DNA of 64,000 bases from Thalassotalea euphylliae (GCF_003390335.1 NZ_QUOU01000001.1:4154001-4218000); one strand, 5' to 3'; positions 42,813 to 53,129 are shown, numbered from the stretch's first letter. Numbers and translations are program-made. The notes: generated from the sequence alone by a model not told the origin.

Positions 42813-45065
42813 ATGAAAACACTAACAACAACGCACACCAAAGTGTGCTGTGCTTTGGCGCTTGCGCTCTCGGCGTCAACAATGCCGACCGTTTATGCAC
42901 AAGAGGGAACACAAGACACTGGCCATCAAAACGCCTTGATGGAAGTGATCGAAGTTAAATCGCGAAAGCTGCGAAACGCAGAGCCAATTCAAGAAACACC
43001 GCTCGCTGTCACCGCCTTTGGTGAAAAGCAATTAGATGCGCTGAATGTTGACGATCTGAGCGATCTCACCTTCAACTCACCTAATGTTCAATTTGAAGAA
43101 GTCGGTACCATTCCTGGCGTGCAAAACTTCTCATTTCGCGGTCAAGGTATTAACTCGTCAATTCCCTCTGTCGATCCAACCGTCGGCACCTTTATTGATG
43201 GCGTATTCTTAGGCACCACTTATGGTGTCGTACTCGATATGTATGACATTGAGTCCATCGAAATATTACGTGGCCCACAAGGTTTATTACTGGGCCGAAA
43301 TGTCACCGGTGGTGCGGTCAGTATTCGCACCAAGCGCCCCGGCGAAGAATTTAATGCGTCCGTCAAAGCAGCCATTACTGACAGTGATTCCTATACCATT
43401 GCAGGTACTGTTGAAGGCACCTTAGTGGACGATAAACTGCGCGGCAAGCTTGTCGTTTATCGCAATGATGATGATGGTTACTTTGACTACGAAGGCAGTG
43501 GTCATCAATCGCAATTTACCATTCCGGGCACGGATGTCACTATTACGCCCACCTATTTCACCCCAGAAGGCGAAGTCACGGGGGCAATGGAGACAGAATT
43601 TTATCGCGGCACCTTAGTTTACGATGCGACCGACAATCTTGAAGTAACCCTGATTGGTGAAACCGGCAGTGTCGAAGGCGACGGTGCAGCATGGCAATCC
43701 ACCTTAGGGATTTTAGATGCCGCCACAGGCGAGTATTTAGATAATCCACAAGGGGAATTTACCACCGCAGGTGATGAAGCCGGTTTAACCGATGGGGATT
43801 GGAATCAACTGATTTTGGAAGCCAATTATGAAATTGGCAATGGTGTGCTGACCAATATCTTAGGTTGGCGTGAAGTCGATATGCTCAGCGTTTTTGACTT
43901 AGATGGCTCACCAGCACCAATTTTTGCCGTGTCTGCCGATACCGAGCAAGATCAGATCAGTAATGAAATTCGTTATGCCGCCTCAGCCTTTGATGACAAG
44001 CTCGACTACACCATAGGTTATTACTATTTTGAGCAAGATATTAGCTACCTTGAAGGTCGCTTAATCTTCGGCGGCGCCCGCCGCGTGGCTTTAGGTGGTA
44101 GCATGGATCATAAAACTACTGGGCTATTCGCCAGTGGTGACTACCATATTTCCGAGCGCTTAACCTTAACCGCTGGCCTGCGCTATACCAAGGAAGATAA
44201 AGACGCGGATGTAATTGACTCAAGTGCCGGCTCATGTACCGACATCTTCAACTTTGCCGATTGTACCTATATCAATCTGAAACGCGATTGGAGCAGTGTC
44301 ACACCGAAATTAGGACTCGATTATAAGCTTGCTGATAACGCCTTACTTTACACTTTCTGGACGAAAGGGTTCCGCAGTGGTGGGGTTAACTTCCGCAACG
44401 CTAAGCCAAACCTATTCGACCCGGGGCCTACCGATGATGAGAGCCAAAACTCTTATGAAATTGGTATTAAAACCGACTTGTTTCACGATCGACTGCGTTT
44501 AAATGCCTCATACTTCTTTAATGAAATCGATGATATTCAACGGGAAATCAATGTCGCTGATCCCGATGTTATCGTGCTGCAAGCGACCTTGAATGCTGGC
44601 GATGCCGAAATCGAGGGATTGGAAGTCGATTTTGTTGGGGTGATCACCGACAATTTCACCTTAGCAGGTTCAATTGGTATTTTAGATGGTGATTACACCT
44701 TTAAACGACCTGAAACGGCCGCACAGTTTGGTGATGATTTACCGCGCTTAGCTGAGTTGTCTTACAGTATCAGCGCCAACTATAGCTTAGATCTGGAAGA
44801 TAATGGCTTTGTTGATTTTCAATTAGGTTATTCATATCGAGACGAAACCGCCTACACCGATAGCAATAGTGCTTACTTCCCGAAAGCGAAAGATTTAAAA
44901 GCTGATATTACCTGGTCTAACCTCGACGATAATCTTTCCGTCTCCATCTACGGTAAAAACCTGCTAGATGAAGCCCGCTGGGGCAACATTACGGGCAGCG
45001 GCTTTTGGGGGCCAATGCAGCGAGGCCGTGTCGTTGGCTTAGAAGTCAAATATAGCTTGATGTAA
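42813..45065 (+). CDS. TonB-dependent outer membrane receptor
   Basis: The 750-residue protein has a signal peptide (residues 1-29, VYA cleavage), a plug domain (about 50-165, ending in DIESIEILRGPQGLLLGRN) and a 22-strand-type barrel ending in an aromatic-poor VGLEVKYSLM terminus. A GGGGAAAG ribosome site lies before the ATG. It belongs to the broad receptor class abundant in Alteromonadales, and its substrate cannot be told. No dedicated ABC or TonB genes lie beside it. Confidence 0.93.
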   Translation: MKTLTTTHTKVCCALALALSASTMPTVYAQEGTQDTGHQNALMEVIEVKSRKLRNAEPIQETPLAVTAFGEKQLDALNVDDLSDLTFNSPNVQFEEVGTIPGVQNFSFRGQGINSSIPSVDPTVGTFIDGVFLGTTYGVVLDMYDIESIEILRGPQGLLLGRNVTGGAVSIRTKRPGEEFNASVKAAITDSDSYTIAGTVEGTLVDDKLRGKLVVYRNDDDGYFDYEGSGHQSQFTIPGTDVTITPTYFTPEGEVTGAMETEFYRGTLVYDATDNLEVTLIGETGSVEGDGAAWQSTLGILDAATGEYLDNPQGEFTTAGDEAGLTDGDWNQLILEANYEIGNGVLTNILGWREVDMLSVFDLDGSPAPIFAVSADTEQDQISNEIRYAASAFDDKLDYTIGYYYFEQDISYLEGRLIFGGARRVALGGSMDHKTTGLFASGDYHISERLTLTAGLRYTKEDKDADVIDSSAGSCTDIFNFADCTYINLKRDWSSVTPKLGLDYKLADNALLYTFWTKGFRSGGVNFRNAKPNLFDPGPTDDESQNSYEIGIKTDLFHDRLRLNASYFFNEIDDIQREINVADPDVIVLQATLNAGDAEIEGLEVDFVGVITDNFTLAGSIGILDGDYTFKRPETAAQFGDDLPRLAELSYSISANYSLDLEDNGFVDFQLGYSYRDETAYTDSNSAYFPKAKDLKADITWSNLDDNLSVSIYGKNLLDEARWGNITGSGFWGPMQRGRVVGLEVKYSLM

Positions 45066-45091
45066 ACTGCGTCTTAACACTAAGCTATTAA

Positions 45092-45129
45092 AAAACCGCC
45101 TTAGCATTTAGCTAAGGCGGTTTTCTTTT
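45092..45129 (+). terminator. Bidirectional terminator between the TonB receptor and RND genes
   Basis: AAAACCGCCTTAGC and GCTAAGGCGGTTTT form a 14-bp perfect stem with a short loop and T-rich tails on both strands, so it can serve both convergent transcripts. Confidence 0.88.
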
Positions 45130-45231
45130 GTTGGCGTCATAAGTGATGTGTTGTGATTCAATTGCTCTCAACCTGAGCACTTCACTTAAACGATTAATAA
45201 CAGTAAGCGCTAGCAGTATATCTCCCTGTGC

Positions 45232-48200
45232 TTAGGCCGCATCACTGATCTTCTCAACTTTAACAGGCGCCGTAGTTTGCTTTTTCGCGCTCTTTTTCTC
45301 TTTGCGGCGATCGCGAAGCGCCAACAATGTTGGGGTTAACACTAAGGTCAGTACCGTTGCAAAAGCAAGGCCACCCGCAATGGCCGTTGCTAACTGCGCC
45401 CACCACTGTGTTGACGGAGCGCCAACGATTGCCGTGCGATTAAAGAAGTCTAAGTTGACCTGTAAAACCATCGGCATTAACCCCAAAATCGTGGTGATTG
45501 TGGTTAACATCACAGGGCGTAAGCGCTGTGCACCAGTCCGTAAAATCGCATCGGTAATGGGAAAACCCTGGCGGCGCAAGACATTGTAAGTGTCAATCAA
45601 TACGATGTTGTTATTGACCACAATGCCCGCCAGTGAAATCACGCCGATGCCGCCCATGACAATACCAAAGGGCTTTTGCACTATCATCAACGCCAAGAAG
45701 ACCCCCACAGTTGAAAACACCACCGCACTCAAAATTAAGAAAGCTTGGTAGAAGCTATTAAACTGCGTCACCAAAATAATCGCCATGACAAACAAGGCAA
45801 CGCCAAAGGCATTGACTAAGAAGGCTTGTGACTCCTGTTGATCTTCGTTTTGTCCTTTAATGGCAATATCCACTAATGGATCTAAACCTAAGGTCGGCAG
45901 CTGCGCTTCAAGTTCAGGGAGTACTTGGATCAGCTGAGCACCCGGTACTAAATTCGCTTGCACCGTAACAACGCGTTTGCCATCCACACGGCGAATAGTA
46001 TCCACTTTCGGTGCGGCGGTACGCTCAACAAAGCTGCCAACAGGCACTAAGCCTTCATTGGTTTTGACGCGAATTGTATCTAATCGACTCAGGTTGCGCT
46101 TGTCTTCGGGAAAACGCACACGAATGTCTAATTCGTCATCAGTATCATCTGGGCGATACTCGCCTAGTTTCAAGCCATTCGTCACCATTTGTACGGTAGA
46201 GCCTAACAGCGCAGCATCAGCGCCGTAAATGGCCGCTAACGAACGGTCGATATCCAACAGCCATTCAATACCCGGTTTCGAGCCCGTGTCTTCAATATTG
46301 GTAAACTGTCCATTGGCCGCAAGGGCATTGCGCACAATGCGAATATTGTCATCAAGCTTATCTGGAAAACGAGAGCTGAGCTCCACGACAAGGTCTTTAC
46401 CTGACGAAGGACCAGGCTCATTTTTACGTGCCTCAATTTCCACACCAGCCATATCAGCCGTACGCTGTTCGATGTCTTTAATCACTTCATCAGCGGTGCG
46501 GCGCAATTGCCAGTTTTTGAAGTTTAGGCGGAAAGTACCGACGAGATCATTGCCACCTGTGCGCGTGTATAAGGTTTCAATGTCATCGATTGGGAGAATA
46601 CGTGCTTCGATGTCACGCATGATTTCGTCTTTTTCGTGAATGGATAAATCACCGTGTGAGCGCACCATCATCATCGCACTGGTTGGTTCGACTTGCGGGA
46701 AGAAGATCGCGCCAAGGCCAGATTGACCGTAACCCCACATCACAAGAACCGCAATCACAATCGTGCCAAGCAATACTTTAACTGGGTTGCGAATCGCTTT
46801 CGACAAGACACCAACGTATTTGCCAGTAAAACCTTTAAGCTTAGTTAAATCGCCTGCTTCCGCTTCAATCATTTGCGCTTTTTCTTGAGCGCTAATCGCC
46901 CGCGACTTACCAAACACTGCGCCAATGGTTGGCACGAAAACAAGCGCCATCGCGAGCGAGGCGGTCAGTACCGCAATCAAGGTAAACGGCAAGTACTTCA
47001 TAAACTCACCCATAATGCCCGGCCAGAACATCAGCGGTGCAAAAGCAGCAAGCGTTGTCGCTGTCGATGCAATAATTGGCCATGCCATGCGGCGCGCTGC
47101 CATTTGATAGGCTTTAACGCGATCAACACCTTCGCTCATTTGGCGATCGGCAAATTCGGTGACCACGATAGCACCGTCAACCAGCATGCCAACCGCCATG
47201 ATTAAGCCAAACAGCACCACAATATTGACGGTTAAGCCGGCAATCGCAATCACAAGAATACCCGTAAGGAACGCCCCGGGAATGGCTAGGCCAACAAGCA
47301 TGGCGCTGCGCGTACCCAGCGCCGCAATAACCACTATGACCACCAGCAGCACCGCCGAAAGCACATTGTTTTGTAAATCGCTCAAGGTATCTTTAACGTC
47401 AATGGATTGATCGCCCACATAATTGACCATCACTTGGTTTGGCCATTTAGCCCGTTGTGCGTCAATTAAGGATTTTACCTTGTCTACCGTTTCAATAATG
47501 TTCTCACCAGAGCGTTTTTTCACTTCCAATGAAATAGAGCGCTCGCCATTTAATCTGGCAAAAGAGGAAGGATCTTTATAGGCGCGGCGCACCGTAGAGA
47601 CATCAGCAAAGGTAATAACACGGTCGTCATTGACCTTGATGGGCAGCTCCAGCAGGTCGTCAATGGTTTCAAATACCGATGGGACTTTCACGGCAAAACG
47701 CCCTTTACCTGTGTCCATTGTCCCCGCTGGTACTAAGCGGTTATTGCGTTCAACTAAATTGAAAATATCGTTTTGATCTAATCCGTAGCTTTCCATCAAC
47801 AGCGGATCGACAATAATTTCCACCATGTCTTCACGGTCACCGCCGATTTCTACTTCCAGCACTTCTTGCAGGCTTTCAATGCGATCGCGCATATCACGCG
47901 CGAGTGTGACTAAGCCGCGCTCCGTCACAGGGCCAGAGAGGATCACGGTTACGGCAGGCTCTTCATTGGCCATAGTCACTTCGTGCACTTCCGGCTCCTC
48001 AGAATCTGACGGTAATTTTGCTTTCGCCAGCGTCACTTTATCACGCACGTCTGCCAGTGCTTCTTTCGGATCAAGCCCGGCTAGAAATTCTAGCGTGACA
48101 GACGCATGGCCCTCGCTGGCATTAGCCGTCATCTCTTTTACGCCCGCAATCGATTTAAGCTCACTTTCCATCGGCCTAACGAGCATGCGCTCAGCATCTT

Positions 48201-48372
48201 CTGGCGAAATACCATCGTGCACCATAGACACATAGATAAACGGAATAGTGACATCAGGATTAGACTCTTTCGAGATATTGGCGTAAGTGATCGCCCCTGA
48301 AATCAGCAATAGCACAAACACCATTAGCACCGAGCGAGTGCGAGTAAGTGCGGCATCTATCATTGATAACAT
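45232..48372 (-). CDS. RND-family efflux transporter, inner membrane subunit
   Basis: The 1,046-residue inner membrane pump has the 12-TM, two-large-loop layout of AcrB/MexF proteins: ISKESNPDVTIPFIYVSMVHDG after TM1, the central helices around 335-470, and a second set near 860-1010. In TM4 the motif reads MLVDGAIVVTEFADR with a single Asp where HAE-1 pumps have two (VDDA), resembling a subclass of short-loop RND pumps. It begins 4 bp after the adaptor gene stop, so they form one operon. No outer membrane channel gene is adjacent; substrate unknown. Confidence 0.94.
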   Translation of the reverse strand: MLSMIDAALTRTRSVLMVFVLLLISGAITYANISKESNPDVTIPFIYVSMVHDGISPEDAERMLVRPMESELKSIAGVKEMTANASEGHASVTLEFLAGLDPKEALADVRDKVTLAKAKLPSDSEEPEVHEVTMANEEPAVTVILSGPVTERGLVTLARDMRDRIESLQEVLEVEIGGDREDMVEIIVDPLLMESYGLDQNDIFNLVERNNRLVPAGTMDTGKGRFAVKVPSVFETIDDLLELPIKVNDDRVITFADVSTVRRAYKDPSSFARLNGERSISLEVKKRSGENIIETVDKVKSLIDAQRAKWPNQVMVNYVGDQSIDVKDTLSDLQNNVLSAVLLVVIVVIAALGTRSAMLVGLAIPGAFLTGILVIAIAGLTVNIVVLFGLIMAVGMLVDGAIVVTEFADRQMSEGVDRVKAYQMAARRMAWPIIASTATTLAAFAPLMFWPGIMGEFMKYLPFTLIAVLTASLAMALVFVPTIGAVFGKSRAISAQEKAQMIEAEAGDLTKLKGFTGKYVGVLSKAIRNPVKVLLGTIVIAVLVMWGYGQSGLGAIFFPQVEPTSAMMMVRSHGDLSIHEKDEIMRDIEARILPIDDIETLYTRTGGNDLVGTFRLNFKNWQLRRTADEVIKDIEQRTADMAGVEIEARKNEPGPSSGKDLVVELSSRFPDKLDDNIRIVRNALAANGQFTNIEDTGSKPGIEWLLDIDRSLAAIYGADAALLGSTVQMVTNGLKLGEYRPDDTDDELDIRVRFPEDKRNLSRLDTIRVKTNEGLVPVGSFVERTAAPKVDTIRRVDGKRVVTVQANLVPGAQLIQVLPELEAQLPTLGLDPLVDIAIKGQNEDQQESQAFLVNAFGVALFVMAIILVTQFNSFYQAFLILSAVVFSTVGVFLALMIVQKPFGIVMGGIGVISLAGIVVNNNIVLIDTYNVLRRQGFPITDAILRTGAQRLRPVMLTTITTILGLMPMVLQVNLDFFNRTAIVGAPSTQWWAQLATAIAGGLAFATVLTLVLTPTLLALRDRRKEKKSAKKQTTAPVKVEKISDAA

Positions 48373-48376
48373 CGTG

Positions 48377-49507
48377 CTAACCCTTATTCAGTTCGCTGGG
48401 TTGCTGCGCTAGTGTTTGCGCTGAGTCATATACCGCTTCGACGGTATCGCCTGCACGCACAAAACCTTGACCAAGGACAATGATATCTGCTTGCTTACCT
48501 AAGCCGGTCAGCCAAATACCGTCGCTTTCACTTTTAACGATATTAATGCCAGTGAACACCACTTGATTATTAACTACAGTTTTAATACCAATATTGCCTT
48601 GTTCGTCTAACGCCAGCAGCGCAGGAGAAACTTTGATGGCATCAACTTCTGCCAACGGTAGGGTCACTTCACCGCTCATGCCGGCGAGCAGCTGATAGTC
48701 ACTATTTTCAATGGCGACCTCAATTTTAAAGGTGTTTGTGGCATCATCGGCGACACTGGCGATATAGCGAATTTGGCCTTTTGCCTGCTGGTGGCTAAGC
48801 AATTCGATATGCGCCTGTTGACCTGTTGTTAACTGGGTAATTTGATTTTCTGTGACATGAGCACGGACAATCAGTGGATCTAAGTCGGCAATCATCGCAA
48901 TTTGATCGCCATCTTTAACGTAATCACCTTGCTCGACATAACGGGTATTCATCACACCATCAAATGGCGCGCGAATCACAGTATTGGCAATATCGATTTC
49001 CAAGCGCTCAATCGTCGCTTTTACCGCTTCTAATGCCGCAACAGCACGCGCTAACTGAGCACGCCCTTGATAACCGTCTTTGTGCAGCTTAGTCGCGCCT
49101 TGATGCTCAATTTCCCGCTGTGTGCGTAATGCTTTAGCTTCGGTTAATCGCGCCTGCAAGTCATTCATGGCAATACGCGCAATCACATCACCTTTTTTAA
49201 CCGCCGCGCCGCGTTTAGCGAGCACTTCAACCACCTTGCCATCAACCTCAGCTTTGAGTGTCGCTGTGCGATCCGGCTCTGTACGCCCATACAACTCAAC
49301 ACTATCAAATACCGCAGTCGCCATTCGCGTTGCTACTTTTACTTTGGGAATAGGCGCTTGATTCGTCGTTTGTTCAGTTGTCTGTTGGCTTTCTTGCGGT
49401 TTACTCTCCGTCTGTCCAAGGCCTGAGGCCATCCAGAGCACCAATAGCAGCGCAATCACAATCGCTATGACATAAGGGCGTTCTGCAATCCATTGGCGAT
49501 TTAACAT
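48377..49507 (-). CDS. RND efflux periplasmic adaptor (membrane fusion protein)
   Basis: The 376-residue adaptor has a single N-terminal membrane anchor (about 10-30, VIAIVIALLLVLWMAS) with no lipobox, then a barrel-sandwich/lipoyl domain (KAEVDGKVVEVLAKRGAAVKKGDVIARI), an alpha-hairpin (about 115-165), and a beta-barrel domain. The ATG at 49507 is chosen over a start 33 bp upstream because AAGAGA lies in front of it. It is the first gene of the efflux operon, and a palindrome lies 34 bp before it. Confidence 0.92.
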   Translation of the reverse strand: MLNRQWIAERPYVIAIVIALLLVLWMASGLGQTESKPQESQQTTEQTTNQAPIPKVKVATRMATAVFDSVELYGRTEPDRTATLKAEVDGKVVEVLAKRGAAVKKGDVIARIAMNDLQARLTEAKALRTQREIEHQGATKLHKDGYQGRAQLARAVAALEAVKATIERLEIDIANTVIRAPFDGVMNTRYVEQGDYVKDGDQIAMIADLDPLIVRAHVTENQITQLTTGQQAHIELLSHQQAKGQIRYIASVADDATNTFKIEVAIENSDYQLLAGMSGEVTLPLAEVDAIKVSPALLALDEQGNIGIKTVVNNQVVFTGINIVKSESDGIWLTGLGKQADIIVLGQGFVRAGDTVEAVYDSAQTLAQQPSELNKG

Positions 49508-49540
49508 GCAATTTCTCTTATCAAAAATTAAATAATACAC

Positions 49541-49556
49541 TAGACCGTATAGTCTA
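49541..49556. promoter_or_regulatory. Palindromic operator-like site upstream of the efflux operon
   Basis: TAGACCGTATAGTCTA holds the inverted repeat TAGAC/GTCTA around a 6-base CGTATA. Its core GACCGTATAGTC differs by one base from a site at 63671-63682. The position just before the adaptor start suggests a repressor site, perhaps TetR-family; no such regulator is in the window. Confidence 0.65.
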
Positions 49557-49684
49557 ACTGACTAGCCGTAATTCATCAAAATCAGGTTGCTACAAAATGT
49601 TACGTCAATCACAACGCCAAATAATGTCCACATAGCTGCAACAGCGCTAGCGTATACCTAGTAAAAAGATAGTTCTTTGGAGAC

Positions 49685-49713
49685 AAAAAAGCCTGCTCGT
49701 TGAGCAGGCTTTA
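49685..49713 (-). terminator. Rho-independent terminator of erpA
   Basis: AAGCCTGCTC and GAGCAGGCTT form a 10-bp stem with a 4-base loop; TTTTTTG follows on the minus strand. It lies 44 bp past the stop. Confidence 0.88.
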
Positions 49714-49756
49714 AGATTGGATATTCAGTGACTGAGCTAGCGCTCAGGCAAAGCAA

Positions 49757-50116
49757 TTAAATTGAGAATGATGAACCACAGCCACAGGTTGTTGTTGCAT
49801 TCGGGTTACTAACAATAAAGCGACTGCCTTCAAGACCTTCGATGTAGTCAACTTCACCGCCAACTAAGTACTGCAAGCTCATGGGATCAACGACCATAGT
49901 CACCCCTTGCTTCTCGATAGTCATATCACCTTCATTGACTTTTTCATCAAACGTGAAACCGTATTGGAATCCTGAGCAGCCACCACCCGTCACATAAACA
50001 CGCAGTTTTAGTGCTGGATTTTCTTCCTCTGTTACCAAGGCCAACACTTTAGTTGCCGCAGCATCGGTAAATTGAATCGGTAATTCAGGAGTTGATTCTG
50101 GGTTAGACATCGACAT
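49757..50116 (-). CDS. erpA: Iron-sulphur cluster insertion protein ErpA
   Basis: ErpA is an A-type carrier that delivers Fe-S clusters to targets such as IspG. The 119 residues contain the three cluster-binding cysteines: GGGCSGFQYGF near residue 48 and TTCGCGSSFSI at the C-terminus. Length and the short N-terminal extension match ErpA more than IscA or SufA. It starts at the first ATG (MSMSNPES); an internal ATG two codons later is also plausible. Confidence 0.95.
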   Translation of the reverse strand: MSMSNPESTPELPIQFTDAAATKVLALVTEEENPALKLRVYVTGGGCSGFQYGFTFDEKVNEGDMTIEKQGVTMVVDPMSLQYLVGGEVDYIEGLEGSRFIVSNPNATTTCGCGSSFSI

Positions 50117-50212
50117 CTCTCGCGCTTGTTGTAGGGCTTATGCTAAATTCAGAGGCGAATTATCGTAAACCTGAGTACTTTAATCAAGTATTCGATTGTC
50201 TAAAACCATAGA

Positions 50213-50941
50213 CTAACTTGGCTTAACTAATTCCCCCCACGGATAACTTTGATTTACTTCACTATATTTTTGCCATTTTCCCTTGGGCAACACGGCTTTA
50301 ATTTCCAATGATTCTGGAATAAAACCCGTTGGTAAGGTTAACTCGCCTTCAATGCGTTGAAAGTACTTCAAGCTAAATGAACGCTGTTCTTTTGACAGCT
50401 CGCTGATGTTTTTTAAGTTGAGTGTTGTCGGTTGGTTCGCTTGGCTGCCTTTTACTGCAACATCAATATAGCCTTTGGCATAACGCTTTTTCAGCTTCTG
50501 CTGGACAAGCACGACACTAAACTTAAAGTGATTGTCACTTTCTGTGGGAGATAAATCCACTTGATCAATGACCAGCCCGTCAGCTTGTTTTTCAGGTGCC
50601 ATGACTTTTTCATAAAATGCCAATTGCTTTTTAACCGTAAAGTGATCCACTTCCATCGATTTGATGGTCTGTTGCGCCTGCTGATTGGCTAAACGTTCAA
50701 CTTCCAATTCAACTTCTAACATGTGAATGCGCTTTAAGCTGTCGTTGTGCTGCGCATACAAGCTATCTAAGCGCTGTTTTTGCTGCGCTATGGTGTTGAT
50801 CTGAAAACTGTGAAAATAATTACCAATACGGTAGCCAACGAACAAACAAAGTGCGACAGTAGAGAACAGCAAGAGTGCCGATTTAAAAGGGCCTAAGCGA
50901 CGAACCACGACAGGCAGATTTATTTTTGCTAACCAATTCAT
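50213..50941 (-). CDS. DUF6776 family single-pass membrane protein
   Basis: The 242-residue product has one N-terminal membrane segment (about 18-40, ALLLFSTVALCLFVGYRIGNYF), a coiled-coil region (about 50-115) and a small beta-rich periplasmic C-terminal domain. It matches the layout of DUF6776 proteins of gammaproteobacteria. Function is not known to me. It is divergent from the ClC channel gene by 45 bp. Confidence 0.72.
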   Translation of the reverse strand: MNWLAKINLPVVVRRLGPFKSALLLFSTVALCLFVGYRIGNYFHSFQINTIAQQKQRLDSLYAQHNDSLKRIHMLEVELEVERLANQQAQQTIKSMEVDHFTVKKQLAFYEKVMAPEKQADGLVIDQVDLSPTESDNHFKFSVVLVQQKLKKRYAKGYIDVAVKGSQANQPTTLNLKNISELSKEQRSFSLKYFQRIEGELTLPTGFIPESLEIKAVLPKGKWQKYSEVNQSYPWGELVKPS

Positions 50942-50986
50942 TTATCAAGTATTATTGAATTTAAAAACAACGTAAAACGATTTTCC

Positions 50987-52681
50987 TTGCTAAACATAAC
51001 GCGCGTTAAAGACACAATAAACTATTTCGACCTGGAGATGCGCAAGCGTTTAGCCCTGCCGATCACCTCTTGGCAACTGTGTTTACTTGCCATTATTGGC
51101 GGTACAATTTCCTCCCTGCTCATTGCACTATTTCTCGGTGCCATCAATACCATTCAACAATGGTTTTTGGCCGATATTGGACATTATACCAGCTTAACGG
51201 AGTTAAATCGTTTACTGTTGCCAATTGTTGGCAGCTTAGCGATTTTATTAACCGCTTGGCTGACGGGCTATCAATACATTCGCACGGGTATTCCCTTTGT
51301 ACTGCATCGCCTCAAAGTTGCTTATGGCGTTATCCCGCTACGCAATACGATTAACCAATTTTTTGGTGGCATTATCGCGCTTGCCAGTGGCTTTTCGGTC
51401 GGTAAAGAAGGCCCAGCCATTCACTTGGGGGCTGCGAGTAGCGCCTATTTGGGCAGTCGTTTTAACTTGCCGTCCAATGCGACAAGAACACTGGCTGCTT
51501 GTGGTGTTGCGGCCGGTATCGCAGCGTGTTTTAACACGCCAATTGCCGCGGTAATATTTGTGATGGAGGTGATTTTACGCGAATACAAAGTTCACATGTT
51601 TATTCCCATCATGCTCGCGGCCATTGTCGGCTCAGCCGTGACCAGCAGTATTTTTGGGCCCGCGCACGGTTATGGCTTCTTTAGTGCCGTCAGTTTAGAT
51701 TTCCAACACTACCCTTGGCTAGTATTACTTGGCCTAATGCTCGGCACATTAGCGGCTATTTTCAATCGCTTTATTGTGACCGCTATCGAAAAGGCGAAAA
51801 AATTCCACGTGATTGCTCGTCTGCTGATCGCCGGTATTATTACCGGCGCAGTAGGAATGATTATTCCCTATGCGATGGGAACCGATCTAAGTGCGATGCA
51901 CTTTACCATGAGTGATGACGCCAGTACGGGCCTGCTAATTGGGCTGCTCATTGCCAAATGTGGGTTAACGATAGTCGCCGTAAGCTCAGGGATTCCCGGC
52001 GGCGTCATCGGCCCGATTTTAAGTGTTGGGGCAATTGCAGGTGCCATAGCGGCCAGCTTAATGGGCATCGCTTTTGACGATCAGATGACCAGTGATTTTG
52101 CCTTAATGGGCATGGCGGGTTTTATGGCCGCGACATTAAATGCGCCATTAGCTGCCCTCTTAGCGGTGGTAGAATTGTCCAACCAACTGGAAGTTATTGC
52201 GCCATCCATGCTCGTAATTTCAACCGCTTGCCTGTGTGCGGGGCAATTATTTAATAACCGCTCGGTGTTTATTATGCAGCTTAATGTGCAAGATCTGCCC
52301 TATCGCACACCACCGGTTGAAAATACGCTGCACAATATCGGTTTACTGGGCATTATGCGTACCAACCTAGCCCTGCTTAACGCAAGTGATAGCGAAGCCG
52401 TCATGCTGGAAAAAGCCCTTAAACATGAATATTTGATCATGCAAAGCAACGATGAATTTTACTGGCATGAAGTGATCAACGAACCCGGTAAAAGCAAGCG
52501 ATTTAGGCAGCACAAGCTAGTGCCCATTTCGTGCCGAGACACGCTCGCGGAAGCCTATTGGCGACTCAATGAAAAGCGCTCCGGTGGCGTGTACATTTAC
52601 GACCAATCACCGGATAATATTATTGGTTTGGTCACCTTCGAACAAATCACCTCCTACTTAACGAAAGGAAATATTCATTAA
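50987..52681 (+). CDS. ClC-family chloride channel or H+/Cl- exchanger with CBS domain
   Basis: The 564-residue protein has the many-helix ClC pore (about 25-420) and a C-terminal region with a CBS-like segment (about 450-560). Selectivity motifs seen are GKEGPAIHLG near 137 (with the gating Glu) and GIPGGVIGPI near 335. The proton Glu of exchangers is not obvious. The frame opens with TTG at 50987; the first ATG is at 51038, 17 codons later, next to CTGGAG but too close for a good ribosome site, so the start is uncertain. Its stop overlaps hemJ (TAATG). Confidence 0.9.
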   Translation: MLNITRVKDTINYFDLEMRKRLALPITSWQLCLLAIIGGTISSLLIALFLGAINTIQQWFLADIGHYTSLTELNRLLLPIVGSLAILLTAWLTGYQYIRTGIPFVLHRLKVAYGVIPLRNTINQFFGGIIALASGFSVGKEGPAIHLGAASSAYLGSRFNLPSNATRTLAACGVAAGIAACFNTPIAAVIFVMEVILREYKVHMFIPIMLAAIVGSAVTSSIFGPAHGYGFFSAVSLDFQHYPWLVLLGLMLGTLAAIFNRFIVTAIEKAKKFHVIARLLIAGIITGAVGMIIPYAMGTDLSAMHFTMSDDASTGLLIGLLIAKCGLTIVAVSSGIPGGVIGPILSVGAIAGAIAASLMGIAFDDQMTSDFALMGMAGFMAATLNAPLAALLAVVELSNQLEVIAPSMLVISTACLCAGQLFNNRSVFIMQLNVQDLPYRTPPVENTLHNIGLLGIMRTNLALLNASDSEAVMLEKALKHEYLIMQSNDEFYWHEVINEPGKSKRFRQHKLVPISCRDTLAEAYWRLNEKRSGGVYIYDQSPDNIIGLVTFEQITSYLTKGNIH

Positions 52682-53112
52682 TGACCACGATTTTATGGCT
52701 CAAGGCTTTCCACGTTATTTTTATGGTCGCTTGGTTTGCCGGCATTTTTTATTTACCTCGGCTGTTTGTCAATCACGCTGAGAGCAATAATCCGGATGTT
52801 ATCGAGCAACTCAAAGGCATGGAGCGACGCTTGTTGTTGTTTGTGACACCGTTTGCCTTCTTAACGCTGGCTTTTGGGCTCGCACTTATTTTCCAATACG
52901 GACGCGAATGGTTTGTGGCGGCGAAATGGCTGCACTACAAATTAACCTTAGTGATTATTCTTTTCGCCTACCACGGTTACTGTTTTAAGTTACTCAACGA
53001 TTTCAAACACGATCGCAATACCCGCTCAGGCCGCTATTATCGCGTGTTTAACGAAGTACCTGTGCTTATGCTTTTTGCTGTTATTATCCTTGCTTACGTG
53101 AAACCCATGTAA
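52681..53112 (+). CDS. hemJ: Protoporphyrinogen oxidase HemJ
   Basis: HemJ oxidises protoporphyrinogen IX to protoporphyrin IX in the inner membrane, replacing HemG/HemY. The 143-residue four-helix membrane protein has the conserved WLKAFHVIFMVAWFAGIFYLPRLFV start with its key His, and WLHYKLTLVIILFAYHGYC with a second conserved His. The ATG overlaps the ClC stop, so the pair may be transcribed together. Confidence 0.9.
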   Translation: MTTILWLKAFHVIFMVAWFAGIFYLPRLFVNHAESNNPDVIEQLKGMERRLLLFVTPFAFLTLAFGLALIFQYGREWFVAAKWLHYKLTLVIILFAYHGYCFKLLNDFKHDRNTRSGRYYRVFNEVPVLMLFAVIILAYVKPM

Positions 53113-53129
53113 ATTAACTCACCACTTCT

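Noticed and set aside
46873..47205. Open frame opposite the RND pump gene
   Set aside because: It is the antisense of a conserved transporter with Arg/His-rich random-looking translation; a shadow of codon bias.
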